Origin: Anastrepha obliqua
Taxonomy: Eukaryota; Arthropoda; Insecta; Diptera; Tephritidae
Length of the DNA stretch: 64,000 nucleotides
Direction of reading: 5' to 3'
NCBI RefSeq assembly: GCF_027943255.1
Contig: NC_072893.1
Span: forward strand, 19,552,001-19,616,000
The position numbers were made by a program, and so were the translations under genes. Shown here one piece after another: positions 1 to 11,117 of this stretch. Below the pieces are notes generated by a model, which was given only the letters and a program-made list of their open reading frames with translations, did no database searches and was not told the DNA's origin. Position 1 is the stretch's first letter. Every line of letters begins with the position of its first letter.

Positions 1-1190
1 AAAACTGTTTTATACGTTTGTTGTTAATTTTCAAATTTTATAACACGTTTTTATTTTTTTTACAGTATTTTTTTATTAATTTATTTTCCATGAATTTTTT
101 CCCTTAAAAATACTTTACTTTGTTATTTATTTTAAAATTTTTTATTATTTTATTTTTAAATTTTATGCCATTATTTTATTTAGTTTTGTTTTTTCATAAA
201 TTTTCTTCACTAAAAATATATTTTTTTGGTGATTTTTAAATTTTATACCATTTTTAATGCCATTTTGTATTACTATTTCATTTTTGTATCAATTTCCTCC
301 CCTAAAAATACCCTTTTTTTATTTATTTTGAGAATTTTAATATATTTTTTGGTGATTTTATTATTTTATACTATTTTTAGTTTAATTTTTGTTTATTATT
401 TTATTTTTTTATCAATTTTCGCCCCTAAAAATATATTTGGTTATTTATTTTAAATTTTTGTAACACGTTTTTTGTTAATTGTGAAATTTTACCACACTTC
501 TTATTTTATTTTTATTAATTTCCACCCCTAAAAATACACTTTGTTATTACTTTCTAAATTTTATAATATTTTCATTTAATTTTATTTTTTATTTTTTTTT
601 TATTAACTTTCCAAAAAATATATTTTAAATAATATTTAATTTTTTTTAATACGTTTTTGTATATTTTAAATTTTATACCATTTTTTATTTTATTTTTTAT
701 TATTTTAGTTTTATTAATTATCTCTCCTAAAAATATATTTTGTTATTTATTTAAAAAAAATTTAATTCGTTTTCTGTTAATTTTTAAATTTATACCATTT
801 CTTTATTTCACTTTTTTATGAATTATTTATTTTTAATTTAATTTCATTATTAATTTATTTCTTTACCAATTTTGTCTCCTGAAAATAGATTTGCTTATTT
901 ATTTTAAACTTTTTTTATACATTTGTTGCTAATTTTCAAATTTTAAAACATGTAATTTTTCATTTTTTTTACAGTATTTTTTATTAATTTATTTTCCATT
1001 AATGGTCTCCCCTAAAAATTCTATACTTTGTTATTTATTTTAAATTTTTTTAATATTTTGTTTTTTTTCATAAATTTTCTTCACTAAAATATATTTTGCC
1101 ATTTATTTTTAAATTTTTTAATACGTTTTTGTATATATTTTGAAATTTTATACCAATTTTTATTCGAATAAATTTTTGATTTAAAAAAAT
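1..1190. repeat. Degenerate AT-rich tandem array (unit about 90-150 bp)
   Basis: A box close to cctaaaaatatattttgtta recurs near 105, 211, 300, 423, 527, 727, 878, 1013 and 1084. It is followed each time by a ttatttatttt block, then by an aatacgttttttgttaat-like segment. Copies are strongly diverged and spacing is irregular. No convincing reading frame is present. The array runs off the left edge of the window, so its full length is unknown. Confidence 0.7.
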
Positions 1191-1199
1191 TTTTGAAAC

Positions 1200-2640
1200 A
1201 CTTTGTTTTTAATTTAGAAATAAATAAATGCATTTTTTACATTTAACAGTTTTTGAGAGCATATAGTATTTAAAGTTTTAAAAATATTTATAAATTTATA
1301 TTAATATTAATTTCTTTACATGATCAATAATGCAATTTGAATAATCTCAGATTTTGAATTGCATTTGCATTTTAATTTTTATATCAAAGATGTTCAGGCT
1401 AATTAAATTATAAAATCTTAATTAACACGAATATGGACAGAAGCTAACTTTGAACTCTTCACAGCTGCAGCTCAACAATTAATCGCTTTTATTGGCTTAA
1501 CCGGGCAAACAGTAGCCAGTTGGGCTAATTTAAACAAAGAAAACAAATTGGTTTTGAGCGGGCGCCTATCAATGGAATAAATGCATACAAAAATCTATAT
1601 GTATGTGTGTGTGTCTACGCCTTCATTACCAATGCATTTTCAGGCAACAATGGACCACCGGCACAGCAAAGAGTCGAAACAAGTGCAAACTAGCGCAACT
1701 GGCCAAACCCATTTCCATTATCCAAATGGGCAAATAATACAAATTTGTATTAATGAAAAATTCAAAACTAATAATAATAATAATAATGGCCGCAGTACGA
1801 ATTGCAGGAATGACAATAATCAACTGCAGTGAATGGAAGCACGAAAATTGACTCGAACTAGTTGGACGTGTGTATGTGTGTATGTGTCAATGTGTTTTCA
1901 TAAAATACTAACTGGCAAAGCAGCCGCAAATGGCAAACGAGCTTGTTTTAAATTGGTAATAACAAAAACAACTGATGAAATTAAATAAAAATGGCATTTG
2001 TTCGGCGAAAAAATGCAAATGCAATTCAACAGTTGTCGCCTGTAGGCAAACAGAGCAGCAAAAGCCAAAAAAACCAGCAACAACTGCAGCGACATTCAAC
2101 AACTCAGCCGCAATGCATTCTGCGGATCTGGCACTAGCCACCAAGTGCCAACATTTGCTGCGCAACAAACACCTCTGCAATTGCCCACTCATACGCGCAG
2201 CAGCTGTGGCAAGTGCATGTGTGTGCGTGTGTGTGAAAAATTTAAATTTGAATTTGAAACTCGTGCGACACATACGGCCGCCGCCGCCGTCTGCTGAGTG
2301 TTGTTGACTCGTTCACAAGCCATTGCTCGTTATTTGCTTTTTGGGGGGTTTTATTTCGTGTAGATTCTGAAGGCAGATAGCGCGCAAATGTACGACACGC
2401 GTTCGAGTAAATTTCAATCAGCAAGCAGCAACAGTAAAAAAAATTTAAGTTGCAACAGTTGTAGAGGCAAGTTAACGTACAAACACCAAAAACAAAAAAC
2501 AAAGCCAGCTTGTACACTTGTGTTCAAAATAAGAGTAGCGGTACGAATCATTTTTTTTAATATTTTTTTATTACATTTTTTTCATGTTTTCGTAAAAATA
2601 TATATTTCAAAGCTCCAAACTTTGTACAAAAAGTTTAGGT
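1200..2640. other. Single-copy-looking non-coding DNA, no gene seen
   Basis: Base composition is less extreme than in the array to the left, with short TG/CA runs (about 1600-1615, 1868-1890, 2216-2236) and an ATA run near 1770. Open frames of up to about 120 codons occur on both strands, but they are low-complexity (poly-Phe, His-Thr, Gln/Asn runs) and show no family signature. I read it as intron of the surrounding gene. Confidence 0.5.
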
Positions 2641-2726
2641 AGGTAGGTATAGTGGTTGTCAATTGACACACCTAGGCCTGCTGTAGGGACATGGTGATAC
2701 CACCGGGGCTATCCCCTCTCCTCACT

Positions 2727-3203
2727 CTACATCGTCCTCATTGAACCAACCTGTGGCTTTGATAAATAATATCTAACAAGTCTTGTTATTTTTATATTGG
2801 CTACGTCTGCCAAATTATGCAGGGAACTTTTTCGTAAAATATTGCACCCTCTTCTATCCAGAGCCATGCACCCGCAAAGAAAGTGTTCTATAGACTCTTC
2901 TTCTTCAATGTCGTTACAGCTTCTGCGATAGTCGTTATAAGGTGCTCCCAATCTACTGGCAATCAGACAATGCCCTGTTAGAACCCCAAGAAGAATTCTC
3001 ATGTCTTCCCTATTCAGTTCCAACAGACGGTTTGTGCGGCTCATGTACCATTCTGGCCACGTAATTCTACTTGTTGCATAGGTCAGAGACTGAGTCCATA
3101 GCCTGTTGGCAGTTCTTATAGTGTGTTCGTCTATAAACATCTTACAAGTTGCTAAAGGTATAGATATGCCGGCTTTGTCTAGTTGGATGGGTAATGTGGT
3201 GCC
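2727..3203 (-). pseudogene. LINE C-terminal domain with GHC...C zinc-type motif
   Basis: Open from the hAT junction to a stop at 2727. Recognisable features are LLGVLTGHCLIASRLGAPYN, followed by a Cys in RRSCNDIEEEESIEHF and the Cys pair of LCGCMALDRRGC. This GHC-then-CxC arrangement follows RNase H in many insect LINE ORF2 proteins. The same layout recurs elsewhere in the window (6720-6905, 11930-12230, 12365-12660, 15850-16060, 28740-28870). This half is intact as a frame but separated from its RNase H by 2.7 kb of inserted DNA. Confidence 0.8.
3196..3203. repeat. Left target-site duplication of the hAT element
   Basis: GTGGTGCC lies directly before the CAGTGGCGG terminus and is repeated exactly at 5916-5923. 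Eight base pairs is the duplication length expected for hAT transposases. Confidence 0.9.
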
Positions 3204-3972
3204 CAGTGGCGGATCCAGGATTTCATAAAGGGGGGGGTCCGGGGTATTTTAGACGGGTGTTTTTATTAAAAATCAATTTCGTGAATAAAATATGGCATTA
3301 TTCGCGCTGCATGTCGTGACTAGCCGATGAAAAAACTAATAGCTCTAGATATCTTGTAAAAAAAATTCTAAAAATAGTAAAGGACTTTGATTCAAAATTA
3401 CAAGAATAATTGGCGGTTTTTATACATCGTGGGACACCTTCATAAATAATTACGCCTATTTAAGATACAATATATTATAACATGTGTTGGAGCCAACTTG
3501 CAATTCAACCATGTATAGTTTAAGTACGAAAAAAATATCAACCCTGTTTGTAACTTCTTTACTTCTTCTTCTTGTATTAATGCTTACTGTGACTCAATTC
3601 ACTCCAATAAAGTTCTTCAAACGAAACGGTCGTGTTTATATATAATATTATATATTTAATTGCGCTTTTCTCTAACAACATGTGTTGCTATATAACGGCA
3701 AGAAAGTTACCATGAAAGAGCCGTTGCAGCTTTTCCTTATCGTAACGGCGACACCCTGTGTACTGTTAACTCGAAATTTTAAATAGCGCGCCAACGAAAG
3801 CGCGATGACGGCGCCGAGTGATTTTTCCCTAAGTTTTTTTGGTGAATAACTAGGCTATCTTTAAACACGCATGAACATGCTTCTATTCTTTTGTTTCTTT
3901 CAACGAGCAGAATACATTGTGTCGAGCATTTGTTGACAAGTAGTTAATGTGATTGTTAATACGCCTCCTAAC

Positions 3973-5214
3973 ATGAAGAGAACATTATTTTCTTATTTCG
4001 AGCGCCTTGATCCAGAATCAGAACCAAAAATAAAAAAGAAGGAAAAACAGGTAAAGTTAAAAATTTGTATCCAAGAACAGTCAGTGTACAGTTGGTGCTC
4101 AAATTAATAGAATCACTATGAAAAATTCAAGTTTCAGCCATTTAACTGATAATAATCAAAGAATAGTCTATTTTTAATATGTTGCTTATTAAATTTCTAT
4201 AATACGACAAAAACAATATTCAAACCAGTCTTTTATTAAAAAAATATCGAAAAAAAAAATCAAAAAATCAATATTTTGCGTGAGTACCTCGTGCAGCAAT
4301 TAAAACCGGAATCCTTTTGGGTATGCTTTCAACGCATTTTAAGCAGTTTGTTTTTATTTGGTCGTCATTTTTCCAAATATTTTGCAGTCTTTCGCTCAGT
4401 TGTTCTTTATTTGTAATATTATCTTTCGATATTTCTGTCTTTGTTGACTCTTAAAGGTTCTCAATTGGATTGAGGTCTGGTGAGTTTCCTGGCCAATTAA
4501 GAACCTGAATTTTTTGCTCTTACAAAAAGCTGCTCACAAAAAGCCAAATATATCGAACGGTAATTTCGACAAAGCAATGATTGCTACAATGTTTCACATT
4601 ATACAAAAAAGTAGCATTTCCTAACATTTTTGCAAACTACACGTCATTAAACTCGGCAATTTGTTCCTCTACAGTATGATTCTAATAATTTGAGCACCCA
4701 CTGTAAGTAAAAAGTTAACGTTTTTTGTACAAGATATTTTACTGTAAACAATCATTCTGTGTATACAAGTGTTTTCACTCCAAATCTTTTTAACTCGTGC
4801 ATATTTTTATTATAACCCAACATGCAGAGCTTTATTAAGGAAATGTATCACTCTACGTAGTTGGCTTTTTACGTTCTTTACCTCTACGAAATATCATTTT
4901 TAGTTTCAAAATTCACAATATAATTTACAATATGAATGAAAGTAAAAATAAACTACAAATTCTGGATTTCTTACTTATTGTCTTAGATTGAAAACACAGA
5001 GAAGTCGAACCTTGATGAAAATACAGTAGAACAAACTTTAGAACAATCTGTAGAACAATCTGTAAAACAATCAGCCGAAAAAAATACGTCAATACAAAAC
5101 GAAATTCCACCCTCGTTCAAAAACGACATAGCTTCAGCCACAACGAAACTCTCGAGTAAAAAAAATGCAAATGAAATTCTAAACATCGTCAATGATTCGT
5201 GCGAATTACATTAA
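3973..5214 (+). CDS. Truncated hAT transposase N-terminus, two exons
   Basis: Exon 1 (3973-4050) encodes 26 residues starting MKRTLFSYFERLDPESEP and ending in a lysine-rich stretch, then a donor CAG|GTAAAG at 4051. Exon 2 (4987-5214) follows an acceptor TCTTAG and continues in phase 0 for 75 residues to TAA. The predicted protein is about 101 residues. Its second half holds a short Glu-Gln-Ser-Val repeat (EQTLEQSVEQSVKQS) and ends NDSCELH. The MKR-hydrophobic-SYF start is the usual beginning of Tip100-type transposases. No DNA-binding or catalytic domain is left. The intron contains a Tc1-like insertion. Splice pairing is inferred from motifs and frame, not from transcripts. Confidence 0.55.
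4089..4703 (-). mobile_element. Tc1-like deletion derivative in the hAT intron
   Basis: The ends are inverted repeats CAGTTGGTGCTCAAATTAAT (left) and the complement of ATTTGAGCACCCACTG (right). They are flanked by TA at 4087-4088 and 4704-4705. On the minus strand about 4270-4500 still encodes a Tc1 transposase C-terminus with NSPDLNPIENL, which contains the catalytic Glu, and a tail ending SIPKRIPVLIAARG. The rest of the transposase is deleted. It is therefore a 615-bp non-autonomous element, younger than the hAT that carries it. Confidence 0.8.
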
Positions 5215-5855
5215 ATTTTCGAAAGATCGTCCGCCATATTGGATCAGCCATTTTTAATTTAAAAAAACTAACATCAGATTCGTAATCAGCGACACCAATG
5301 TCGAACATACATAGTTTTTTAAGCATCTGTTGCGCCATTAAAGAGGGCGTTAAGAAAATGAATTTGCATGTCTAAAAGTCTTAAATTCAAAATAGTATAA
5401 CTTTTTTTTCATTCATCCTAGAAGTCTTTTAAAAAATGGATTTTAAAGCTACAGAGTATTACTTTGCGATTCCGTTGTGGAAAATAAAAAAAAATTTACC
5501 TTACTCAAAAAAAATTCATAAAGATGTCCAAAATCGGCATTTCTTGACTATTTAACCATAAATTGCCAAAAGTCCTGACGTGCTGAAGCATTTTCAAGAT
5601 CAAATTCGTTTTCAGCACAAAAAAAACTTGAAGAGACACTCATAGCCGTTTTAGAAATTGGACAAAAATGAAATTACGCAGTGTAATTATTCAAAATTTT
5701 GAATTGCGTCCGTCGTATTATAATTGTTTTTATTATAAAATAAATTAAAAGTGGAAGAAAAATCTAATAAACTGCTAATGCATATAAAAAAATATTGTTT
5801 TTTTTAACTTGACTCATACAGAATTGAACATAAAATTTTAGAGCATGATTCCAAT

Positions 5856-5900
5856 GGGGGGGGGGGGGGGGGGGGTCCGGACCCGAAACCCCCCCCCCCC
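5856..5900. other. Homopolymer G20 / C12 hairpin near the hAT right end
   Basis: Twenty consecutive G (5856-5875) are followed by a 13-base loop, tccggacccgaaa, and twelve C (5889-5900) just inside the right terminal repeat. The G and C tracts can pair as a stem, and the G run could alternatively form a quadruplex. The left end has a shorter G8 tract (3231-3238). Homopolymer length here is prone to sequencing error. Confidence 0.7.
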
Positions 5901-5915
5901 GTGGATCCGCCACTG

Positions 5916-5923
5916 GTGGTGCC
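5916..5923. repeat. Right target-site duplication of the hAT element
   Basis: Exact copy of GTGGTGCC, matching 3196-3203 on the other side. Confidence 0.9.
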
Positions 5924-6330
5924 CAATCTCGCTAGTTCATCTGCTTTGCAGTTGCCTACTATGTCTCTGTGGCCCGGCACCCACAGCAGGTTTATTACAA
6001 AGTACTGTGATAGTTCAGTCAAAACATCGATACATTCATTTACTGTCTTCGAGTTAATATTAGGCGATTGTAATGCTTTCAGGGCCGATTGGACATCTGA
6101 ATATATATTTCTCTTTTGTGATAAGAACACTTTTATTTAGGGCTAACAGGCCTTCACAGTTAGCCAGAATTTCAGCTTGAAATACATTACAGTGATGCGG
6201 TAGCCGGAATTAAATGTTGGCACTCATTTCGTTAGAGTGAAGACCTCTACCTACTTCTTCATTTAGCTTGGAACCATCAGTATAGATACTGATTCCATTT
6301 CTATTGTCCATCACCCAATCGTCCCAATCT
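5916..6330 (-). pseudogene. LINE RNase H domain, frameshifted
   Basis: The domain opens with ISIYTDGSKLNEEVGRG, which holds the first catalytic Asp of a retroelement RNase H. A frameshift follows, then an acidic segment FQAEILANCEGLLALN, then YSDVQSALKAL (further catalytic Asp) and the hallmark LLWVPGHRDIVGNCKADELA with the final catalytic His and Asp region. It lies immediately upstream of the hAT insertion that separates it from the C-terminal half at 2727-3203. At least one stop and one frameshift lie near 6210-6230. The normal role is removal of the RNA strand during target-primed reverse transcription; this copy cannot make an intact protein. Confidence 0.8.
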
Positions 6331-6559
6331 TCTCTCGTTGGGAAAGTTGTTGTAAAGGATAAGATTACATGCAGCTCTACAGAGTTACAAAAGTCTGTGG
6401 TTTGATATAGGAAGGGTGAATACTTTCTAGGCGTTTTACTGTTGTTCTTTTCTCAAGTGTTGGCCACCAAACTGAGACACCATATGTCACAAAAAGTTTA
6501 ACAAATAAAAAAAAAAAATCCAACGTTTTACTGGGAATTTTTCGAAAATTTTAAGATAA

Positions 6560-7305
6560 TCAGTTTTATAACCCATTCAGTACATCAGGATCTATTTAAC
6601 CTAAACTTTCCCTGCCTCAGGTTGGGAATTGGTTGAAGGCCAAATTACTTCAGTAAATTTTCCGAGTTGTGTACAAATTACAGAATATCTGCAGCAGAAG
6701 TATTCTTAATTTCATTCGGACCCATTTGATCTCGTTTAAAGGTGTGCAATCTTCTCCTTTTCCAAAGAAATAAAGTTGCACAAAATATGCTCTGTGGGTT
6801 CATCACTCTCCGGATTATCATCCTCCTGTCTCATTCCCAATCTGAACTATTGAGACTTGGCAATTTAAGTAATAGTGACAGTGACCTGCCAGAATACCAA
6901 CCATTTTCCTGATGTCTACTTTACGCATGTTGTGCAGGTAAAAGGTCTTATTAGCCTTTTGGCTCGACGGAGTTCTTGTGCGAATTCCCAATGGGTAATT
7001 CTTTGTGTATTCTTCCAACTATTTACCCTACATTTAGCTTCTGTCCAATTGGTATGTTTCTGGGTTGCGAAAATCTGCTGCCGACCCCGTCTTAGCGAGT
7101 TCATTACCTTTTATTACAGAGTGATTCGGAACCCAGTAAAGTATTATACAATACAATATTATTTGTAGCACTAAGTTGGTTTAGGTTGTTAAGGCATTCG
7201 TACACTAATTTCCATTCCACAGATTGTGAATTTAGTACTTTTAATGCAGCTTGACTGTTCGAGTATATAGCTATGTGTGCACCCTCTTGTATAGCGCACA
7301 AGCTT
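6560..7305 (-). pseudogene. Second LINE fragment: RNase H plus zinc-type C-terminus
   Basis: Minus strand. RNase H residues IAIYSNSQAALKVLN (7290-7230) show Asp to Asn at the usual DSQ position. After a frameshift come WVPNHSVIKGNELAKTGSA (about 7140-7085) and then a C-terminal domain with RKMVGILAGHCHYY and a degraded cysteine region ending EPTEHILCNF (about 6800-6770). It differs from the LINE at 2.6-6.5 kb at most positions, so it is a separate family. It is truncated at 7305, where it meets a plus-strand RTE-type tail head to head. Confidence 0.7.
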
Positions 7306-7672
7306 GGACGATGAGGTGTTACTTAGAGTATTTGAGAGAGATTCTGCGGAAGATTTTTGGATACTTGGCGATGGCGAGTACAGCAGATGATAGAAAAATG
7401 AGCTGTATGAGTTTTACGGTGACATATACATAGCGCAGCGAATAAAGATCCACCCCCTCCGGCTCTGAAAGTATTCGATGCGGTTCCAGCTGGTGGTAGC
7501 AGAGGTCTTCCTCTGTGTTGGAAAGATCAGGTGGAGAAGGACTTGGATTGACTTGGTGTGTCCAACTGGTACCGGTTAGCACGAGAAAGTAACGACTGGC
7601 GCGCTCTGTGGAGCTCTGGCAAAAATCGCTTAACCGGTTAACGCGGAAATCAAGAAGAAAAAGAAGGAAGGA
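7290..7672 (+). pseudogene. 3' end of an RTE-type LINE reverse transcriptase
   Basis: The plus strand carries the C-terminal tail typical of these proteins: a degraded ERFCGRFLDTW region, then APALKVFDAVPAGGSRGLPL, CWKDQVEKDLD and GVSNWYRLARESNDWRAL, ending near 7640. The motif order (VFDA, RGxP, WxDQVEKDL, SNW, DWRAL) matches the element at 11.1-12.96 kb. The 3' side ends in AAG-rich sequence followed by GGAA repeats. Several stops make it a dead, 5'-truncated copy. Confidence 0.7.
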
Positions 7673-7744
7673 AGGAAGGAAGCCTTTTCTATAGAAGAAA
7701 CTGTCCCACACCTCAGAAAAAAAATTGTCTAAAATCAAGGCGAA

Positions 7745-8045
7745 CTTCTAACCATCATCATCATCGGTCAGTTTTACAGTTCAGGGTAAGCTTTAGCTTC
7801 GTTCACGATTCGTTTACATGCATTTCGATCTTTGGCAACAGTTCTTCAGTTTCTAACACAAATCGCCCTCAGGCCCAATAGAACTTGTTCAAACCATGTT
7901 AGTCTCGGACGTCCTCGTACTTTAGGCGCAACGTGGTTGCGTGACACGATTGATTTCTGGAGGCGGCCATCTCTCACGCGCATGCCCTCTCCATTTCATA
8001 TCTGCAGCATTTTTCGAATACTCTTAGACACGATTCATCTTTAGA
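7745..8045 (-). pseudogene. 3' end of another RTE-like LINE, (GAT)n tail
   Basis: Read on the minus strand, the fragment encodes GEGMRVRDGRLQKSIVSRNH, then APKVRGRPRLTWFEQVLLGL and a residue run ending RTVAKDRNACKRIV. The RGRPRLTW box is the C-terminal signature of RTE/CR1-type reverse transcriptases. The minus-strand 3' end is a GATGATGATGATGG tail (7754-7766), a typical RTE short-repeat tail. It is 5' truncated near 8045. Confidence 0.6.
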
Positions 8046-8590
8046 AACAGTAAAAAACCTACACACAAAAAAAAAGAATAATTCGAACTTGGAAAGTCAT
8101 CGCGCTACTATTATCTTGAACACAAGTGTACGTGTGATTGTACACATGCAAATGTGCAAATCAAGTACATAACGATAATTTCAAGAAAAATGGAAAACTA
8201 ATACGAACGAAAAAACTTCAAATTAACAGCAACTTGAGTGGCCCGTAAATGCTCTGTATGCACACGTCGCACTTCTTCCGCTCCACAGCAAGGAAATTCC
8301 ACAAAAATTTTGACCATTTTGGGAATTAGTTCAAGTGAATGATGTAGGAATGAATTAAGTTTACACACTCAAAAATTTTGTTGTATGTCCATGGAAGAAA
8401 CTCGAATTTAATATTCACCTATCCATCCATTTTCTTTTATAATATTTTCAGAACCTTTAAAAACACTGCCTATTCTGACATTCTTCGGAAGCAATACGTG
8501 AGCTATAGAAAAACCCTGCCGAACGTCAAACTCAGGTGACTATCAGCTGTTTAGCATGAAACTTTCACTATCGAATGCAGTGGAGACATA
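8046..8590. other. No gene recognised
   Basis: AT-rich sequence with scattered short repeats. No frame longer than about 60 codons shows a family motif. The right part may already belong to the degraded gag-type remnant that follows. Confidence 0.4.
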
Positions 8591-8599
8591 GCCTTCGTT

Positions 8600-8900
8600 T
8601 GAAGGATGGGGTATTCACTGATAAGCTGCTGGTAAAAAAAGAAAGTAACGAGAACGTGTTGTACCCCAAAAATGCTTGAGATATTTGCAGTGTGGTCATA
8701 TGTCGCCTAGCTGGGCTAGCAAAATCGATAGGAATGTGGGAAATGTGGCGACTATGGGCACTTTGCTAAAGACTGCGAAAATAATATCTCCGAAAGAAGA
8801 CCCACAATAACGCTTAAACCCACCGACCCCAAGATGACTGACAGTCTACTTAATAGTGAAGTTCCATCTTGCATGATCGATGTAGTAACCAGTAACAACT
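8600..8900 (+). pseudogene. LINE ORF1 (gag-like) zinc-knuckle remnant
   Basis: Two cysteine motifs follow one another in shifted frames. The first is KCLRYLQCGHMSPSW (about 8680-8722), a degraded knuckle. The second is CGKCGDYGHFAKDCEN (about 8737-8784), a perfect C-x2-C-x4-H-x4-C knuckle. Paired knuckles of this kind end the nucleic-acid-binding ORF1 protein of I-, R1- and Jockey-type LINEs, and an Asp-Arg spacer between them (KIDRN) is also usual. There is at least one frameshift between the motifs. Confidence 0.6.
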
Positions 8901-9119
8901 GACTCCGTGGCGAATGTTGCAAATAGTTCAATGTTTAATACCAACTTGTGAGATTTCCATGCCATCAAACCAACGAGATCGAAATGATTTGACGCTAAGC
9001 ACAAGATGCAGCGGAGCAGAAGGAGACCCTACTGAAATTCCGGTATAGCAGCACTCATAAGTGTTTCCCTTTCAGGCGCGTCAATGCCGAAAAACATAAG
9101 ATAAAGTAATAATTATTAA

Positions 9120-10180
9120 AAATTACTGCTAAGAGTTGTTTTACAACTATTATCGATTATTTAAAAAAATTGAATGGTTAGAAAAAAAATTTTTTTTTTC
9201 TAATAGTTTTTCTAAGAAATTTTTTTTAAGACGGTGCGAAGTGTTGTTTTACAACTATTTATTAAAAAAAAATGAATGGTTAGAAAAATCTAAGCGTTGG
9301 TAAAAACACCACAAATACCAAAAAAAAATTTGTATCCCACGAATTTTCAACAAAAAAATTTTTATCATACAAAAAAAAAATTGTATCATACAAAAAAGAA
9401 ACTCTTTCATCATATTAAAAGAAAAATGTTTTTCTAATAAAGTTTTTTCCAAAAGTACTATATTTTATCAAACAAAAGAAAAATTTTATCTAGTAAAATG
9501 TTTTCTAACAAATTTTTCTTTTTAAGTAGGTATATGGTAAAAAAAATTTTTAACAAATTTCTAACAATTTTTCTTTTTTTAAATTTCAAATTTTTTTTTT
9601 AAGCAGGGATATTTTATTTTTCTATCTTCAAGTTTTTTTAACAAATTTCGTTTTTAAGTAGGGCTATTTTGCCATACAAAAAAAATTTTTCGAATAAAAA
9701 TTTTCTAATAAATTTTTTTAAATAGTTTATTTTATCTTACAAAAACAAATTTTTTTTCGAACAAAATTTTTTCTAACAAATGTTTGTTTTTCACTAGGTA
9801 TATTTTAGGTTAAACAAATGTTTAACAATTTTGTTTTTTTTAAGTACGTATATTTATCTTACAAAGGAAGAAATATATGAATAAAAAATAACTGAAGATA
9901 TTTGACTTTATAAAACCATATCAAAATTTTAACAAAAAAAATTTTTTTCTAATAAAATTAAAAATTTGATCATACAAAAAAAAATTTTTTTTCTAACAAA
10001 TTTCTAAAATTTTTGTTTTTAAGTAGATACAATTTAGGTAAAAAAAAATTCGAACGAATTTCTGATTATTTTGTTTTTTTAAGTAGTTATATTTTATCTT
10101 ATAAAGGAGGAAAAAAAATTATAAAAAATATAAAAATAAAAATTATTTGACTTTACAAAACCATACAAAAATTTTAACCA
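9120..10180. repeat. Degenerate AT-rich tandem array with a TTTAAGTAGGTATATTT box
   Basis: The box tttaagtaggtatattttat recurs with variation near 9522, 9598, 9653, 9719, 9794, 9838, 10018 and 10078. It is preceded by ttctaacaaatttt-type sequence and followed by cttacaaa. Spacing is irregular, roughly 45-180 bp. The unit differs from that at 1-1190. No coding potential. Confidence 0.65.
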
Positions 10181-11070
10181 TTGAATAAATTTCAGAATTA
10201 TTAAACTTTTTCGATTTACTCTTCATGATACCCAACCCCACAAATAAACCGATTTCAGACAATATCCAAAATACTTGGATCACTTGACATGGATGCGCTC
10301 ACACTCAACGTGAACAACGTGACCCTCTCTCTAAATGTATCCCATGAACCTGCAATTCCACAATCAGCCCACTACCAGCTATGCCAAAACACAACCAATA
10401 GCCTCTGTAAGCTTGGCAAATTTCTTCACTGTACGCCGTCCAAAGAATGTCTCCATTCCACGGGTGATATCTTCCGGTACTCAGGTACTTTGAACATTAC
10501 AAGCAAATTGTTGTTGGCCTCTACTAAAGTGTTCGTTGATCAAAAAACAAAACAAAATGTTGTCGGCATTTCTATTGTTTCTTTTTGTTGCTGGTGTTTT
10601 TGATGTTGTTAATATGAGCTCGTAATTGAATTTAGTGGCGTATTTGTTGTTTTTCTTTTGGTTTTGTATTGCATTCAAATTGGTTGCATTGCTGTGTTGA
10701 TTACTCTGCTGAAATGTGGAATTGCTTACCACATTTCTGAAGGTTGAATTGCATTCTACGTATTTACATACACAAATACTTATTTGAGTAAATAATAAAT
10801 AGTAATAAATTTGTGGTAGCGTTAAGTGAAAGGAAATTTTGGAGCGCATTTGCGGAGGCGCTGGTATGGTGCACACGGCTGTGGCATGGAATATCAGAAT
10901 TATTTGCAATTTGAACCAAAAGAACATTGAGAATAAAGATTTTTTTTTTCAAAGGAGACTTCAGATCCTAATCGTGATGTACTATCTGATGAGTTTTAGT
11001 AAAGTTTCTCTAGTGCAGGCAAAGCCAACTGACTTAGAAACTGCAGTGGCACAGAAGATCTTAGAAAATA
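10181..11070. other. No gene recognised
   Basis: Mixed composition. Frames of about 100-150 codons at 10289-10603 (+) and 10481-10927 (-) overlap each other, are Asn/Thr-rich and have no recognisable domain or convincing splice context. The right-hand part may include the 5' edge of the RTE-type insertion that is certain from about 11075. Confidence 0.4.
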
Positions 11071-11117
11071 CTCATGAAAGGTGAATCGATACGCACCATC
11101 GTTTCGTCGACTTTAAA

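Larger units (their letters stand above)
3204..5915 (+). mobile_element. hAT-superfamily element (Tip100-like), internally deleted
   Basis: Both ends read inward as CAGTGGCGGATCCA (3204-3217 and the complement of 5902-5915), followed by G-rich subterminal DNA with a GGGTCCGG box on each side. The flanks are a perfect 8-bp duplication, GTGGTGCC. The termini, the duplication length and the encoded MKRTLFSYF start fit hAT elements of the Tip100/ZMYM-like group. Only the N-terminal coding exons remain; the BED/TTF, catalytic and dimerisation regions are absent, so this is a non-autonomous derivative of 2712 bp. It is inserted in a LINE and itself carries a Tc1-like insertion (4089-4703). Confidence 0.85.
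2643..6490 (-). mobile_element. LINE with RNase H and zinc-type C-terminus, split by a hAT insertion
   Basis: Read on the minus strand, the element runs from the end of the reverse transcriptase (about 6485-6330, including the start YGVSVWWPTLEKRTT), through an RNase H domain (about 6330-5916), to a C-terminal zinc-type domain (3203-2727) and a 3' end with CCTACCTACCTA repeats near 2640. The frame across the hAT insertion is continuous: LARLGTT at the upstream edge joins LPIQLDKAG downstream once the hAT and one 8-bp duplication are ignored. It belongs to the RNase H-bearing insect LINEs (I/LOA/R1 neighbourhood); the exact clade is not certain. It is 5' truncated near 6490 and carries frameshifts, so it is dead. 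Confidence 0.8.

Noticed and set aside
1908..2307. Frames of about 110-120 codons on both strands
   Set aside because: His-Thr and Asn/Gln runs come from CA and CAA repeats; no domain or splice support.
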